The notes below the pieces were generated by a model. That model saw only the letters and a list, made by a program, of their open reading frames with translations. It ran no database searches and was not told where the DNA came from. From Ascaphus truei (taxonomy: Eukaryota; Chordata; Amphibia; Anura; Ascaphidae): a DNA stretch of 64,000 nt. Shown here in pieces: positions 23,437-35,067 of this stretch; the stretch's first letter is position 1; each line of letters starts with the position of its first letter. The translations under genes were made by a program, and so were the position numbers. The DNA lies in the NCBI GenBank assembly GCA_036426205.1, contig CM071570.1, forward strand, positions 140,697,048 through 140,761,047, read 5' to 3'.

Positions 23437-24128
23437 CCGAAAGGTAAAAGGAAAGATAGAGGAGGGAAGGGTGGGGGGAGAAGGGGGAGGGAGGGTGAGA
23501 AGTTGATTGGAGGGGCGGAGAGGGGGAAGGGGGGACGAGAGCAGGGACGTGATCAATGAGGGAGGGGAAAGTGGGCAGGGGAGAGGAGAGAAGTGCAAGC
23601 GGTAGTGAGAGGGGGGACGTAGGGGGTATGGAGGGGGAATGGGAAGATGAGGAGGGATGATGAAAATCGTGACTGAACGTGGCGAATGCGGGGAGGAGTG
23701 GGAAGAGAGAAAGTGATCCAGTGGGTGATGGGGGAATTTGAAGGAGGAAAGGTGGGAGTGTTGGAGGGAAAGGAGTGGTAGGCAGGGGGGGAGGGGGGAG
23801 GGATAAGTAGGATAGGTGAGCATAAAGGGCTAAGAGCCGGCGAGGAAATGGGGCTGGGGAGAGGAGTAAGCGGGGGGGAGAGGATATTGAGGGACGGGTA
23901 GGAGAGAGTGGAGGATTGAGGGAAGGAATGGGGGGGGGCTGGGAAGTGAGGGGGGGGGGAGGGGAGGTGGAGTATTAGGAAAACCCGGCCCCAGGAGGAT
24001 AGGAACGTGGAATAACGATGGAGAGGGAAGGGGCGGGAAATGGTGAAATGGAGACAAGGGGGGGGGTGTGACGACAGCGGGGGGGGTGAAGGCAAGGGAA
24101 GGTTCGCAGTCCGTACGTCTATCTTTTA
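23437..24128. repeat. G-rich purine block absent from the first copy
   Basis: About 690 bases of GGGGAGG/GAGGGG-type sequence with very little C or T interrupt the second copy at the point where copy 1 has the PLE tail hairpin (19565-19595). Edges read 'aaagatag' on the left and 'ctatctttt' on the right, mutually inverted. Long Pro/Ser frames on the minus strand are compositional. It may be a real insertion or a read artefact. Confidence 0.7.
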
Positions 24129-25529
24129 TCTGAAGCTTTGACAAATAAAAAGCATTTAGTTATTGAGGAGGATGCGTGAAGTATGCAAGGGAGGATATTA
24201 TAAGTGTGAGAATCTTAAATAAGGCTTTTATGCCCCTGTTTCCTAAACACATGAAAAATATGCCAAAAAAGCAACTAATACAAAAACCTATTCTCCCCCG
24301 CTTTGGGGATAACTATCTACACCATTCGCTCAGCCCCTCGTCTGACATGGGTTGGTTAGCTAAGTAATTTTCGCAGCATAAAAAATATTAAACATATAAT
24401 GACAGCTACACATAACACGTTTCCAACGAAAGTCTTATCTGTTCTCTTGAGCTGTATGGGGAAGGCTTCTCTGTTTTCTGGGTTGGCTGCCTTTCTTTCT
24501 CTACAGTGTTCTGTCAGCATTCAGGTTTAGACTCGTGTTGGTCCCCTTGCTCTTGAATAGCAGCTCCTTGTCTTTCTTCTGGCAAAAAAAAAAAGGCTCA
24601 AGTACATCTGTCCCCGTGGTCAAGTCTCAACAAGTTGTGAGGACTCACGGACAATCTCTCCTTCCTGTCTCAAACATACCGGCTTTTCTACGAAGGCAAT
24701 CAGGCAGGTGGTGTGGATATTGCGACTCCCCAGCGTCTAAAACCACCACCTGGCTGGTTAAAGCACTTTCCTGACCTGATAACTTCCCACTGTAACAGTT
24801 TAGGCCACAGAACGTTTATCGTCTAGAAGTTTTTGATTTTTACATATATATTAATATTTATTGTTGCGAGCAGACATCTGGTACACCCCGCATTTGGAGC
24901 CTACATCTCTCACATTTGCTCCATGACCGGGAGGACATGACAGCTGAGGAGGCAAGCATTGCCCTATAGTGCCTCCGCAAAAAAAGCTAGTGAGCTGAAT
25001 CATCGCTCATCAGTCTTCTGTGCGCGCTGTTTACACCACCATGTTCGTCAAAAGCATGGAGTACCGAGGTAGAGGCAGACATGAGTTCTATTTGACCTTC
25101 AACTTAGCTGTCTTCAGATTCACATATGCGGATATATATTTCTCGAGCCTCGTTTTTAACCACAACTTGTGTTCTACGGGACACAGACTGAGGAGGCAAT
25201 TTAGAGCCAGCGTCCCACGTTTCCGGTCCGGATTGAACATTTGGTCTACACCAATTAAGTTATTTTTGTCTTTCATTCTTGACGGACTGTCCACATTCGG
25301 ATTTTCCTGTTTTCCCTTAAGCACTAATACAATGCTATTTCCTATGATAGGTTTTCCTCTGTTGCCGCTTTGACCCTTTGATAGTAGTAATAATAAATGA
25401 AAAACAGTGAAGGGCACTCTCTAAAAATCCAAAGGGAAATTTAGTTCCTCAATGTTTAGTTTTCAGCTCCCATCGCAACCTTTTCAAGAGCCTATTTACC
25501 TATCACATGCTTGTCGGACTCGGTACAAA

Positions 25530-26380
25530 TATATACAGTTAGGGTCCAATAAATTTAATTGAGACAGTGGAGTAAAGCTTTTAGTTTTAGTTATTCGGCT
25601 TGTGGTGTACCAAAAATAAATTCAAGTTACAGTTAAATGAATCTGGAAAATGGGCTTAAAGTTACAGTAGGCTCATATCAGCTTTTAATTTTGAGGGTAT
25701 TCACATCCAATTGGAATGAAGGTTTTAGAATAGTTAACATCTCTGTAATATCGTATGACCCCCCCTCTTTTTTCACAGGGACCAAAATAATTGGACAATT
25801 GACTCAATAAGCTGTTTCATGACGCTGCCCTCATTCGTGGGTCCTATTCCTTCGTTTATTTCATTCAATTAAGCAGGTTGTAAAAGGTTGGAGTTTGATT
25901 CCAGGTGTTGCTTCGCATTTGGAAGCGTTTGCGTGAACCAAACCATGCGGTCAAAGGAGCACTCAATTGCAAGTGAAAAGAAGGGCATCATTAGGCTGCA
26001 AAAAAAAGACCTAAAATACCATCAGTAGGAGATGCAGGAACATAGGTAGTGGCCAACTCACAATTTGGTACATTCTGAGAAGAAATAAAACGGACTGGTG
26101 ACCTATCGCACACACAAAAGGCCAGTGACGAGAGACCACAGTGGTGATGTCGCTAAGGATTCTTTCCATGGTAAGAAAAAAACCCCTGTCACAAACAATC
26201 GCCCAGTTGAAGAACCCTCTCAAGGAGGTTCCAGCATATCATTATCCCAAGTCTACACACAGAAAAGAAGACTTCAACGACCAAAAATACAGAGCGCTCA
26301 CACCAACAAGGGTCGCAACCATTCATAAGCTCAGATAAACGGCAGATTATTAGACTTTGCCATACAATTCTAGAAAAAAA
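25530..26380 (+). pseudogene. Tc1-like transposon, 5' half (second, noisy copy)
   Basis: A noisy counterpart of 20884-21650: 'tacagttagggtccaataaa' start, the HTH region near 26000-26090 with many frame breaks, and then the junction with the nested PLE. In this copy the nested PLE and the 3' half of the transposon follow, so it is the one joined to the rest of the element. Confidence 0.75.
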
Positions 26381-26875
26381 GTATGGGAAGTTTCCAGGGG
26401 AGCGTCGCCGAGCTGCCCAAAAAAGATAACAAGTAGCTAGTGGATATAATATAAAACCAGTGTTTAGGTGTGTGAAAAAGCTTTACAAATTCCTACTCAC
26501 AAACCAGCAGGTAAAGTGAGCATTGAACCACAAATGGAAACTTGGGGAAGCTCGCATAAGTGCTTTCGGTAGTGGTTATATATGTCAGCAGTTCTTAAGA
26601 AAGCAGAAAACAGCCATAGGTGTAGATGAAAGATAACAATTTAATCAACAAGTGAAAGACAATGGTGTACTTAGTGCTTCACGTAGGAAACTACAGCATG
26701 AAATAGAGTCTCTTCCTGCTCAGCATAGCTCTCTCGTGCAGCTTTCTGTCACACCGAGCATCCGTCGAACAGTCACTTCTGGGAATGTTGACTCAGCCGT
26801 CTCGCGGACTGCAGATTAATTTGTTGGAGGTTCCCCGCTTCTGTTCCTCTCCCAAGATGGCTGACAACAGCCCGC

Positions 26876-26915
26876 CCGACTCTACGCGTTTCGAACGTGG
26901 TATATCACGGTGCAG
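26876..26915 (-). ncRNA. Degenerate hammerhead-like motif, left arm of PLE-6
   Basis: Minus strand: GTGATAT in place of CTGANGA, an ACGTTC stem remnant, then GAAACGCGTAGAGTC. GAAA, the short helix III and UA are intact, but the first box is damaged, perhaps by sequence errors in this noisy stretch. Confidence 0.35.
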
Positions 26916-27734
26916 GTCTATCTAGGTTTATAAGATATTATTAGCTTATTGGGGTACACACTGGTTATATTTCTTACCTACTGTGTTGGTGTAATGTAAT
27001 TAGCAATTCCTCATGACGATTTATCTGTTTACAAGAGATCTAAAGGCATATATTATAATGCAAATTAATCAATTGACCTATAATAGATAATCCGATAAAT
27101 AAGATACGTTATTAATTACAATACTATTATGATATCTTATTAACAGCAAAAAATGTAAAAACTTAATACACTCTCAATCATAAAATTAGTGTGATGCTCC
27201 TTGCCCCCAGAACAGTCATTAACACGTACAAAACCCCCTCAATTGCTAACCATATATAGACTAAAACATGCGTGTAAAATACCACGGCGATTGATTATGC
27301 ACTCTCATGATTAATAAGAGAGAAAATAAAACATGTGTAGATAAGAGGGTAACAGAACTATAAATATAATTGATCTTCATATAGTTGAAAATCCCGTACT
27401 TCTCAATTGAAAAAACTTCTATTATATATTCAACTAGCATATGTAATTTTAAAAGCAAATCTTGCATGTATTTCATAAAAAAAACAGCTTAAAAATCAAA
27501 CTCTGCTGCATTCAAACCATTCGGAACTAAATTTTTGTAATATAAATAGCATCCAGAAGATTCGCTATTTAGTTAGTTCTAATTACTGCTCTCACCTCTC
27601 TCCAATGGGGGGAGACGAACTGTTCACATTGTTACATGGATTTAAAACCTGTTTTGTGTCACACAGTTATGTTATTAATAAACATGTTCAGATAAAAGAT
27701 TGATTTAAACATAGTGTACTAATATTTGGCCAAT

Positions 27735-27860
27735 ATGTTTTTTGCCTAGGATCCTGATTTTTATTTTGTCTCCTAGTTTCCCCAACATATTGTAGCCCCA
27801 CAATGGGGCATTCATAAGAGTAAATAATGTTAATTTGCCCTCAAGTGATGTGTTTTTTAT
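27735..27860 (-). pseudogene. PLE-6 GIY-YIG domain remnant
   Basis: A minus-strand frame reads IYSYECPIVGLQYVGETRR, i.e. the GIY (IYS) and YIG (YVG) motifs with the following Thr-Arg-Arg helix start typical of PLE endonucleases. Continuity is lost after about 40 residues. Confidence 0.65.
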
Positions 27861-28899
27861 ACAGTACATCTTTTTGTAATATTAGAACGCAGAATTCAGT
27901 TTGCCTGTAGTGCTATATACCTACAACTTTGCATGTAGTTCGAACAAAGAAACCTTTTACTAGGTAGGATATGCCTCTGTATAGCATACTATTTTTTGCG
28001 TCCTGTTTGCGTTATCCGAGTGTTTGCACTTTTAAGTGATTCGTCAAAACACTTATCATATCCCATTTTGTAATTGTCAGTAGTTTATTAACATTATGAC
28101 AAATTCTTTTGACGTCTTGTTCGTAGTCGTATAAGATTAAATCTTACAACTTGTGTGTTTCAATCTCTGGCTGAATAAGCTAGTAGCTCCTTTGAATGAT
28201 CGTTCACCATTGCTTATGTCTAACAACATCTACATTGTTTCAGTATTTTGTTTAGTATAACAAGGTAGTTGCTCTTTTGCTAGCACGCACCCGACGTTCG
28301 GTTGGTAGTCGTGGCTGTGATGAACGGGATGGACATTAAACCGTTCGCAACTTGAATGTCCTAAGGGGTCTTTGACGGGAAGCCATGCTGAGTTCGCCAC
28401 GTCACTGCCCTTGCCTACAATGGACGTTAACAAGTGTGAGCTCTGCCATGTCTAGGGCGTGCACATGGACGAGTGTTGTTGGTTCATAATTTTGTTGTGC
28501 GAAATCGGTCTGTCCTACAAATTTAGTTGTAGTTTTAAATGTGGCACTCTACGTATCAAGTTCTTTTTAATCTCCCTAAATTGTCCAGAGGGCACATTTG
28601 TTAAGCCAACTGGGGAGTAGGTGGCAACTGTTGGTAATATATATTATGTTTATCTCCACAAATCTTTAAACTCAAGTCACTTGTTTTAATCTGCCCGCCC
28701 CTCTTCTATGTAAATGCGCAAATCCAAAAAATATTACTTCTTTACTAATAATCGGTAAATTTAAGGTTTAACACACATTATCGTTTATATACTATGAATC
28801 AATTTTAAAAAAGACTCTTCTTCATCTCCTCTCAATATAAAATGACTGTCATCATTCTAACTCTCCGCCACCAAAACCAATTCGCCACCCCAGTCTCGC

Positions 28900-29135
28900 A
28901 ATGGACTGCATATTATGTCCTTCCCCGCCCATACGGACATAAAGATTTTGGCGTAGCTGGGGGTGCGGATTTCGTACCATGGGCCGGTTCCATCTTCACA
29001 TTTTGAGATAGATAAAAATTATTTTCAAACCAAAAGAATTTATGTTTAGTATAAAATGTATGCACTATCCAAAATAAACTTGGCTTGTTCATGGTCGTCA
29101 ATAGATGAATCGTTATAGAGAATTCTGTCAATAAG
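28900..29135 (-). pseudogene. PLE-6 reverse transcriptase remnant
   Basis: The minus-strand frame contains FWFENNFYLSQ then, after a likely frame break, GTKSAPP. These correspond to the PLE block F-x-NxxY-Q...G-T-x-M-G-T-x-x-A-P-x-Y-A. The identification depends on a short stretch and is moderate. Confidence 0.5.
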
Positions 29136-29534
29136 CTTCAAATCCTTGTGGTGGCCTATTGAGGTTACAGGGATGTAACATCACCTGTCACAAGGTAAAA
29201 ATCATCTTCCCATTTTTTAATCTTTTAAAATTCTTAAAGGTCTGTTGTGTCTTTAATGTAACTTTTTTACTTTTTTGATCGTTACATAATCTTGAAGAAA
29301 GAAAATCTACATAAGCCGTAAAGATTTGAAGTGAGGGATCGTCCTTCTATAATGTGGTCTATCCCGGGGGTTATTAGGGGGCACTTATGATTTTGGATGT
29401 ATTTATTATATGGCATTTAGATCTGAGGCTTGTAACATGCTTGGGTATTGAGGAATTGCGTAATTACGGCCGTTTACAATACACACCCATCACAGAAGGA
29501 TTAGGTAATATGACCAAGCTGTTAGTACCATGAA

Positions 29535-29580
29535 CCACTCCTGAAGATGACTTCACCACTTGCGAAACACGTCAGATCAG
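29535..29580 (+). ncRNA. Hammerhead-like motif, right arm of PLE-6
   Basis: Plus strand: CTGAAGA box, a long stem II region, GAAA, CACG, UC. Core boxes are intact (CUGANGA with N=A), but helix I strands (CACTC and AGATC) do not pair well. Confidence 0.4.
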
Positions 29581-30330
29581 GCTTTCCTCAGCCCATCGTT
29601 GGCATAGTGAAAGACGCAGGTGGAACCTCGCGACGGTCTGCAGTTCCTGCGGCGGTGGACGTCACATTTCCATAATTTGTGACGTTCGCATGTGCCGGTG
29701 GTTCAAAAGACTGCAAACGAGAGAGCTATGCTGTAGCAGAGACTTCTATTTCCAATGCTGATTTCCTCGTGAAGCCGTAAGCCTCCATTTCTCTTTCACT
29801 TTGATAATTGTATTTTCCCAATCTACAACTATGTCTGTTTTCTGCTTTCTATATGCGACATATATACCAAACCTCCGGATCGATCTGCACACCAGTTTCC
29901 ATTGGTGTCACATCGTGCCTCCATTTTCCTGCTGCATTTGTGAGTAGGGAATTTGTCAATTTTTCACCACACAAAACTAGTTTTATAGTACTTACCTATC
30001 TACTGTTTGTTTTCCCTCTTTTATTTGGGCACTCTTCGACGCTCCCCTAGAATTCATCTTCTCCCACTGCCTGTTTGCAAGACTTTTGGAAGGCAGTCTT
30101 TTGTGTTCGGGGTCGGTGATAGTTGGTTTTTGCCTTTATTTTTCACTATTTATTTATTTTGCACTGTACACAACCATATCGTGAAACACATTAATATTAA
30201 TTTTTTAGTTCACTGTATATTTCACTGTATATCTTATTAGCATTCTTTTGCTTAGATATATTTTTTATATGCACTATTTGTATTTGTGTCACTTCCTGGT
30301 GGTGGGAGTTAGAATGCGCCATCTAGCGTT

Positions 30331-30990
30331 TTCAAAAATATCTAAAAAAAAAGCCAGTCTGTCTGATAGTATTCTTTGGAGAGATTAAACTATGATCAAC
30401 CTGGTACCAGAATTATGGGAAGAACAAAGAATGGACCAGGCTTGGAACGGCTCATGATCCAAAGCATACCACATCATCCTTAAACATGGTGAGGAGGCAG
30501 TGTGATGGGCAATGGGCCTTCATGGCTTACAATGTCAACTCGGGGGTCACTATGGTTTATTGAATGCTGTGACAAAGACCGAAGCGCTTGGATGCATTCT
30601 GGAGTGTATAGGGAATAGATGTCTGCTCCGATTCAGTTCCAGCGAGTTGATTGGCGACGCTTCAACTTAAAGTGCAAGACCCACAACAGACTGCGCAAGC
30701 AACCCAGGATTTTTTTTAAACAAGAAGTGATATTCTTGGCAATGGGGCCGAGTCAATCTACCTGATCTCCAACCATCGAGCACTGGCATTTATCACTATG
30801 CTGAAGACACAACTTAAAGCACAAAGACCCCACGAAACAAAGACACACTGAAGACAGCTGCAGTAGAGCCCTGTAATGCATTACAACAGAGGAAACCCAA
30901 CGTTTTGGGTGATGTCCATCAAGCGTTCCACTCAAGCAGTCATTGGCTGCAAAGAATTGCTCCACAACAGTATTTTTTTTAAAATTAACA
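30331..30990 (+). pseudogene. Tc1-like transposon, 3' (catalytic) half
   Basis: Frames give SLSDSILW, TMINLVPELW, the AYHIILKHG region (equivalent of the HHTxSVKHGGG box), RLRKQPRIFFK and PSQST*SPTIEH. The last corresponds to the W-P-S-Q-S-P-D-L-N-P-I-E-H box of Tc1 transposases, with the third catalytic acid region damaged (the DLNP Asp codon is lost to a stop). Many frameshifts are present. Confidence 0.8.
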
Positions 30991-30999
30991 TTTTATTTA

Positions 31000-31680
31000 T
31001 TATGATTGTGTGTGTTATAGTCGAAAAAGGGAAGGGGACACAACCAAACTGAATGTGCCCCCAAAGATTCACTTAATGCCACCACCCAGTGTACAAATTA
31101 ACTTTTAATAAATCCTTAAAACATATTAGCCAAAGAACGTGTGATGTGGAATTAATTGTATTAAATCATAGCTATTAACAATCGTGTCGTAAGTTATTCA
31201 TACTACTCCAGTACCAGTTGATAGAGATGGGATGTTAAAGACAGGGAATGCTATGAATAGGGTTTTAACCCCCTGGGGCAACGATGAGACCAATTGTAGA
31301 GTTGTATATAATATATTCAGGTGGGTGGGCCACAGATTTAATATCCTATTATTGCTAATATAGCGCCCTTGCACATTGACATAGAAGTTTAGTCGAACAA
31401 TAGCGCTGGCCATGTTATAGTATAATAGCTGTATTATAGATCTTCCAAACACAGCAGTGCTGATTTGAATACACAACAATTGGTTAAAGACACCTCACAT
31501 AGAGGTGCAAGGATCAGCAGGCTCACCATAAATGATGAATAAATGGTTAACTCATATGGTCTTCACAGTTACACCCAGGATACTGCAAACACTACATTAA
31601 AAACAGCTCCAGTAGGAGACTGACAACATTGCGCGTCCAACGCGCGTTTCCTCCAGCAATGAGCTTCTTCTTCAGGGACA
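31000..31680 (-). mobile_element. Solo PLE end inserted in the Tc1-like 3' region
   Basis: Bounded by 'gtgtgttatagtc' (31009) and 'tatgtgttatagtcc' (31681), a probable target duplication of about 12 bp. Non-coding. It ends with a hammerhead-like motif on the minus strand, as do the other solo PLE ends here. Confidence 0.65.
31635..31679 (-). ncRNA. Hammerhead-ribozyme-like motif
   Basis: Minus strand: GTCC, CTGAAGA, an 18-nt stem II region, GAAA, CGCGCG, UU, GGAC. Helix I pairs over 4 bp and both core boxes are intact. Confidence 0.5.
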
Positions 31681-31916
31681 GTATGTGTTATAGTCCAATT
31701 TACATTTGAGCCCCTGAAATACGGGGTACTGTGTATGAAAATGGTTGCAATTCTAAACGTTTCAATACAATATTTTTGTTCAAATCCGTTGAATAATAAG
31801 CCTGAAAGGTCTGCACTTCCAATTGCATCTCTGGTTGTTCAATTTCAAATCACTTGTGGTGCGTCACAGCCAAATTATGACAAATTTTGTCAGTGTCCAA
31901 TTATTCTGCCTAACTG
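31681..31916 (+). mobile_element. Tc1-like transposon 3' end
   Basis: The end 'cagtgtccaattattctgcc' followed by TAACTG and TA is the inverted counterpart of the 5' end at 20884. This closes the transposon, which in this assembly spans 25530-31916 with two nested PLE insertions. Confidence 0.85.
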
Positions 31917-31948
31917 TAATCTATATTATATATCTAAATATATATATA

Positions 31949-31986
<38 letters not shown>

Positions 31987-31989
31987 CTA
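31917..31989. repeat. (TA)n microsatellite before the gap
   Basis: TA-rich simple sequence that runs into the Ns. Confidence 0.9.
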
Positions 31990-32049
31990 NNNNNNNNNNN
32001 NNNNNNNNNNNNNNNNNNNNNNNNNNNNNNNNNNNNNNNNNNNNNNNNN
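31990..32049. other. Assembly gap (60 Ns)
   Basis: Sixty undetermined bases within a (TA)n stretch. The true length is unknown. Confidence 1.
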
Positions 32050-32054
32050 ATATA

Positions 32055-32625
32055 TATAGTACTTGACAAAACACCCAAAAATCTACTCGCCACCTAGCCC
32101 CGCCCCTAGCCCCAGCCCTGCTTTTTAAAAAAGAAATTGAATAAATTCCTAGTAAGAACTAATAACAACATTCGTTTATGATGTAACAATTTATTTATTG
32201 TATTACATTTATACTTTACTACAATTAGTCCTTGTTACATAGTCACGTGTGTGTATGTGTGCGTGTATGTGTGTGTGTGAGAATGTCAGAATGGCCTCAC
32301 TAATCTAGAAAAAAAAGCCAGATGTGAATGGCTAGTTTCCTGCACCCCTTAACCAGTGTCTGGATACCCCCGCTTCACAATTTCTAAGGCAGCAATCCCG
32401 CCTGGGATCTTACTGTTCCGCAGCCCCTCAATGTCCAGGTACACCCATTCCTGCAATGTTATATATTGGAGGGGAGGGGTTCCCTACCTGTCTTCTGGGT
32501 TAGGGGGGATTCCGATATCTCCCATGTGAAGCTTGAGAGTCAGATCTGGAAGAAAGCAGTATAGTTTATTTCGGTTTAGGTATAGGGCAGTTAAGATATA
32601 TAGCGTAAATAAGATATTCAAAGTG
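32055..32625. other. Unclassified sequence
   Basis: No recognised gene. It contains a GT-rich microsatellite at about 32248-32280. Confidence 0.4.
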
Positions 32626-32629
32626 TGAG

Positions 32630-33300
32630 ACAGAGAGTGTGAGACAGAGAGACAGACAAACAGACAGAGAGAGAGAGAGAGCAACAGACAGAGAGAGAGA
32701 CAGACAGCAAGAGAGAGAGAGAGAGACAGAGAGACAGACAGAGAGAGAGACAGACAGAGAAAGAAAGTCAGACAGAGAGAGACAGGCAAAGAGACAGACA
32801 GAGAGAGTGAGAGACAGAGAGAGTGAGAGACAGAGAGATACAGACAGAGAGAGACAGACAGAGACAGACAAACAGACAGAGAGAGACATAGAGAGACAGA
32901 GAGAGAGACAGAGAGAGAGACAGACAGAGAGAAAGATGACAGGCAGAGAGAGAGAGACAGAGAGAGAGAGCGATGGAAAGAGAGGGACAGACTAAGACAG
33001 ACAGACAGAGACAGACAGACAGAGAGACAGACAGAGTCAGAGAGAGAGGGACAGAGAGAGGGACAGAGAGAGGGACGGGGTGGCGGAGAGAAAGAGAGAG
33101 AGAGGGTGGGTGGTGGAGAGGGGAGATGGTGGGAAGCAGAGAGAGAGAGAGAGGGTGGGTGATGGAGAGAGAGAGGGTGGGTGTTGGACAGAGAGAGAGA
33201 GAGGGTGGGTGACAGAGAGAGAGAGAAAGAGGGTGGGTGATGGAGAGAGAGGGTGTGTGACAGAGAGAGAGGGTGGGTGACGGAGAGAGGGGGGAGGTGA
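32630..33300. repeat. (GACAGA)n / (GAGA)n microsatellite
   Basis: GACA and GAGA repeats to about 33060, then units of AGAGAGAGGGTGGGTGA to 33300. Arg/Glu/Asp- or Ser/Leu-rich frames are repeat translations. Confidence 0.95.
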
Positions 33301-33309
33301 CGAGGGTGG

Positions 33310-33665
33310 GTGATGGGGGGGTGACTGACTGACTTGACTGACTGACTTTACTGACTGACTGACTGACTGGGTGGGTGACTGACTGACTTGGTGGGTGACT
33401 GACTGAATGACTGACTGGGTGGGTGACTGACTAGGTGGGTGACTGACTGACTGGGTGGGTGGGTGGGCAACTGACTGACTGATTTGGTGGGTGACTGACT
33501 GGGCGGTTGGGTGACTGAATGACTGGGTGGGTGACTGACTGGGTGGGTGACTGACTGGTTGGGTGACTGACTGGGTGGGTGGGTGTGTTACTGACTGTGG
33601 GTGGGTGACTGACTCTGGGTGACTGACTGTGGTGGGTGACTGGGTAACTGACTGACTGTGGGTGT
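33310..33665. repeat. (GACT)n with GGGTGGGT spacers
   Basis: Repeated GACTGACTGGGTGGGT units with variable numbers of GACT. Confidence 0.95.
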
Positions 33666-33739
33666 ATTCATTGGAAGGGAGGGGGCCCACATGTGCAGCA
33701 GAGTTTGTCCAGGCGTCTTGCTTGTCCTCCACATGTGGC

Positions 33740-33928
33740 CGAAGCTGGGCGGGAGGTCAGGCAGCCGGGTGGGAGGATGTGAAGCCGGTCGGGAGAATGT
33801 GAAGCCAGGTGGGAGGTTGGGAAGCCGGGTAGGAGGTCGGGCAGCCGGACGGAAGGTTGGGCAGCCGGGAGGGATGATGTGAAGCCAGACGGGAGGTCGG
33901 GAACTTGGGAGGGAGTGCGGGAGGCCCC
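33740..33928. repeat. GC-rich minisatellite, ~19-bp unit
   Basis: About ten units of GAAGCCGGGTGGGAGGTCG or GCAGCCGGACGGGAGGTTGG type. They end at the PLE-3 boundary. Confidence 0.85.
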
Positions 33929-33939
33929 AGGCTCCAATT

Positions 33940-35067
33940 AGTGCTTGTATATAGATGACGTCCTGGTCCTGTGGCAGGGGACACAGGCATTAATTGTAGA
34001 ATTTGTAAATATTCTCAATACTAATACAGTATCTACAATCTGCGTCTCACTTATGAAATTAGTTCGCACGCTATCACTTTTTGGGATTTGAGAATTTCAA
34101 TAGGTGACACGGGGCATGTGGAAATTACCTTACACCGAAAGACCACAGCTACGAACAGCCTCTTACGGTATGATAGCCATCACCCTAGAAGTCACAAAGA
34201 AGGTATACCAATTGGACAATTTCTGAGAGTCCCCAGAAATTGTTCTACCAATAAAGCTTTTGAGACTGAAGCAGCAATGATGAGAGAGAGGTTTATTGAG
34301 AGAGGATATAGTAAGAGAACTATTAAAAGAGCTTATAATAGGGCTAAATATTCTGATAGAAATTCTCTCTTACAGTAAGTGACAACACCCAACCAACATC
34401 AGACAGAAAACTGGTGCGGTTCGTCGGCACGTTCAATAACCAATGGTCGGTGATTAATGACATCCTCGCCAGACATTGGCATGTCCTTTTGGACGATAAA
34501 GATTTGAAGGAAGTTTTGAGACTGACACCTACCTTAGTAAGTAGGAGAGCGCAAAACATTAAAGACAAGTTAGTGCACAGTCACCTAATACCTATCTCAA
34601 AAAACACCTGGCTGTCTAACAGATCTACTGGCAATTTCAAGAGCCAAGGCTGCAAAGCCTGTAGTTCCCTGCACCCCACCAAAACATTCACAAACTGGAA
34701 TGACAGCAAAAAAAATACCGTCAAACAGTTTATTAATTGCGGATATAGTGCAGTGATATATCAGGTCGTGTGCCAGTGCCGTAAAAAATATGTTGGTAAA
34801 ACCATAAGAGAATTCCGCCAAGGTATTCTAGAACATCTTGGGGCCATCAGAAACCATCTTGACACACCCCTGGCCAATCATATTCATCAAGTTCATAAAG
34901 GGGACATATCTGATCTAAGGTTTTTGGCATTGAAAGGGTATCTCCAAACCCCAGAGGTGGTGATTGAAACCAGTTAATTCTTTAAAAAGAGTCCAAGTGG
35001 ATATACCTTTTAGGTACTCTTTCACCAAGAGGTATAAATGAGGTTTTTCTGTTTTCACCATTTTTAT
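33940..35067 (+). pseudogene. PLE-3: RT palm to GIY-YIG endonuclease
   Basis: It starts inside the RT with LYIDDVLVLWQG (catalytic YIDD at 33948-33959). It continues through a degraded thumb, then RVPRNCS and FETEAAMMRERFIERGY, and RFVGTFNNQWSVI. A 187-aa open segment (34414-34977) holds a CKAC cysteine motif and the nuclease domain AVIYQVVCQC then KKYVGKT, with R/E residues of GIY-YIG. After a frameshift near 34953 the GGD, W and SPRGIN tail motifs run to about 35067. The upstream RT is missing, so the copy is 5' truncated at the minisatellite. Confidence 0.88.

Larger units (their letters stand above)
21866..26570. repeat. Indel-rich second copy of 18078-21860 (probable assembly artefact)
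   Basis: The order of all features in 18078-21860 repeats: PLE-A tail, solo PLE end with hammerhead, PLE tail, 584-bp LTR, unclassified block, Tc1-like 5' half, PLE arm. Differences are mostly 1-5 base insertions and deletions scattered every 10-20 bases, including within TIRs and LTR termini, with few substitutions. That pattern is typical of uncorrected long reads, not of biological divergence. A run of Ns at 31990 supports a gap-fill origin. Confidence 0.75.
26381..30325 (-). mobile_element. PLE-6: Penelope-like element with inverted arms, nested in the Tc1-like transposon
   Basis: The element lies between 'atatctaaaaaaaag' copies (seen before the arm at 21640 and again near 30340), a probable target duplication of about 15 bp. 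Its ends, about 26395-26990 and 29490-30060, are inverted copies of each other ('aggggagcgtcg...gagtgccca' and complement; 'tcacaaa.gcagcagg'). Minus-strand traces of a PLE protein lie between: GTKSAP from an RT block near 28980, then IYSYECP and LQYVGETRR of a GIY-YIG domain near 27830-27750. Order RT then GIY-YIG fits minus-strand coding. Many frame breaks occur. Confidence 0.65.

Noticed and set aside
32639..33732. Arg/Glu/Asp repeat and Ser/Pro/Thr repeat proteins
   Set aside because: They are translations of GACA, GAGA and GACT microsatellites.
32630..33930. CRISPR array suggested by regularly repeated units
   Set aside because: Units are contiguous simple repeats without unique spacers, and the context is a vertebrate genome.
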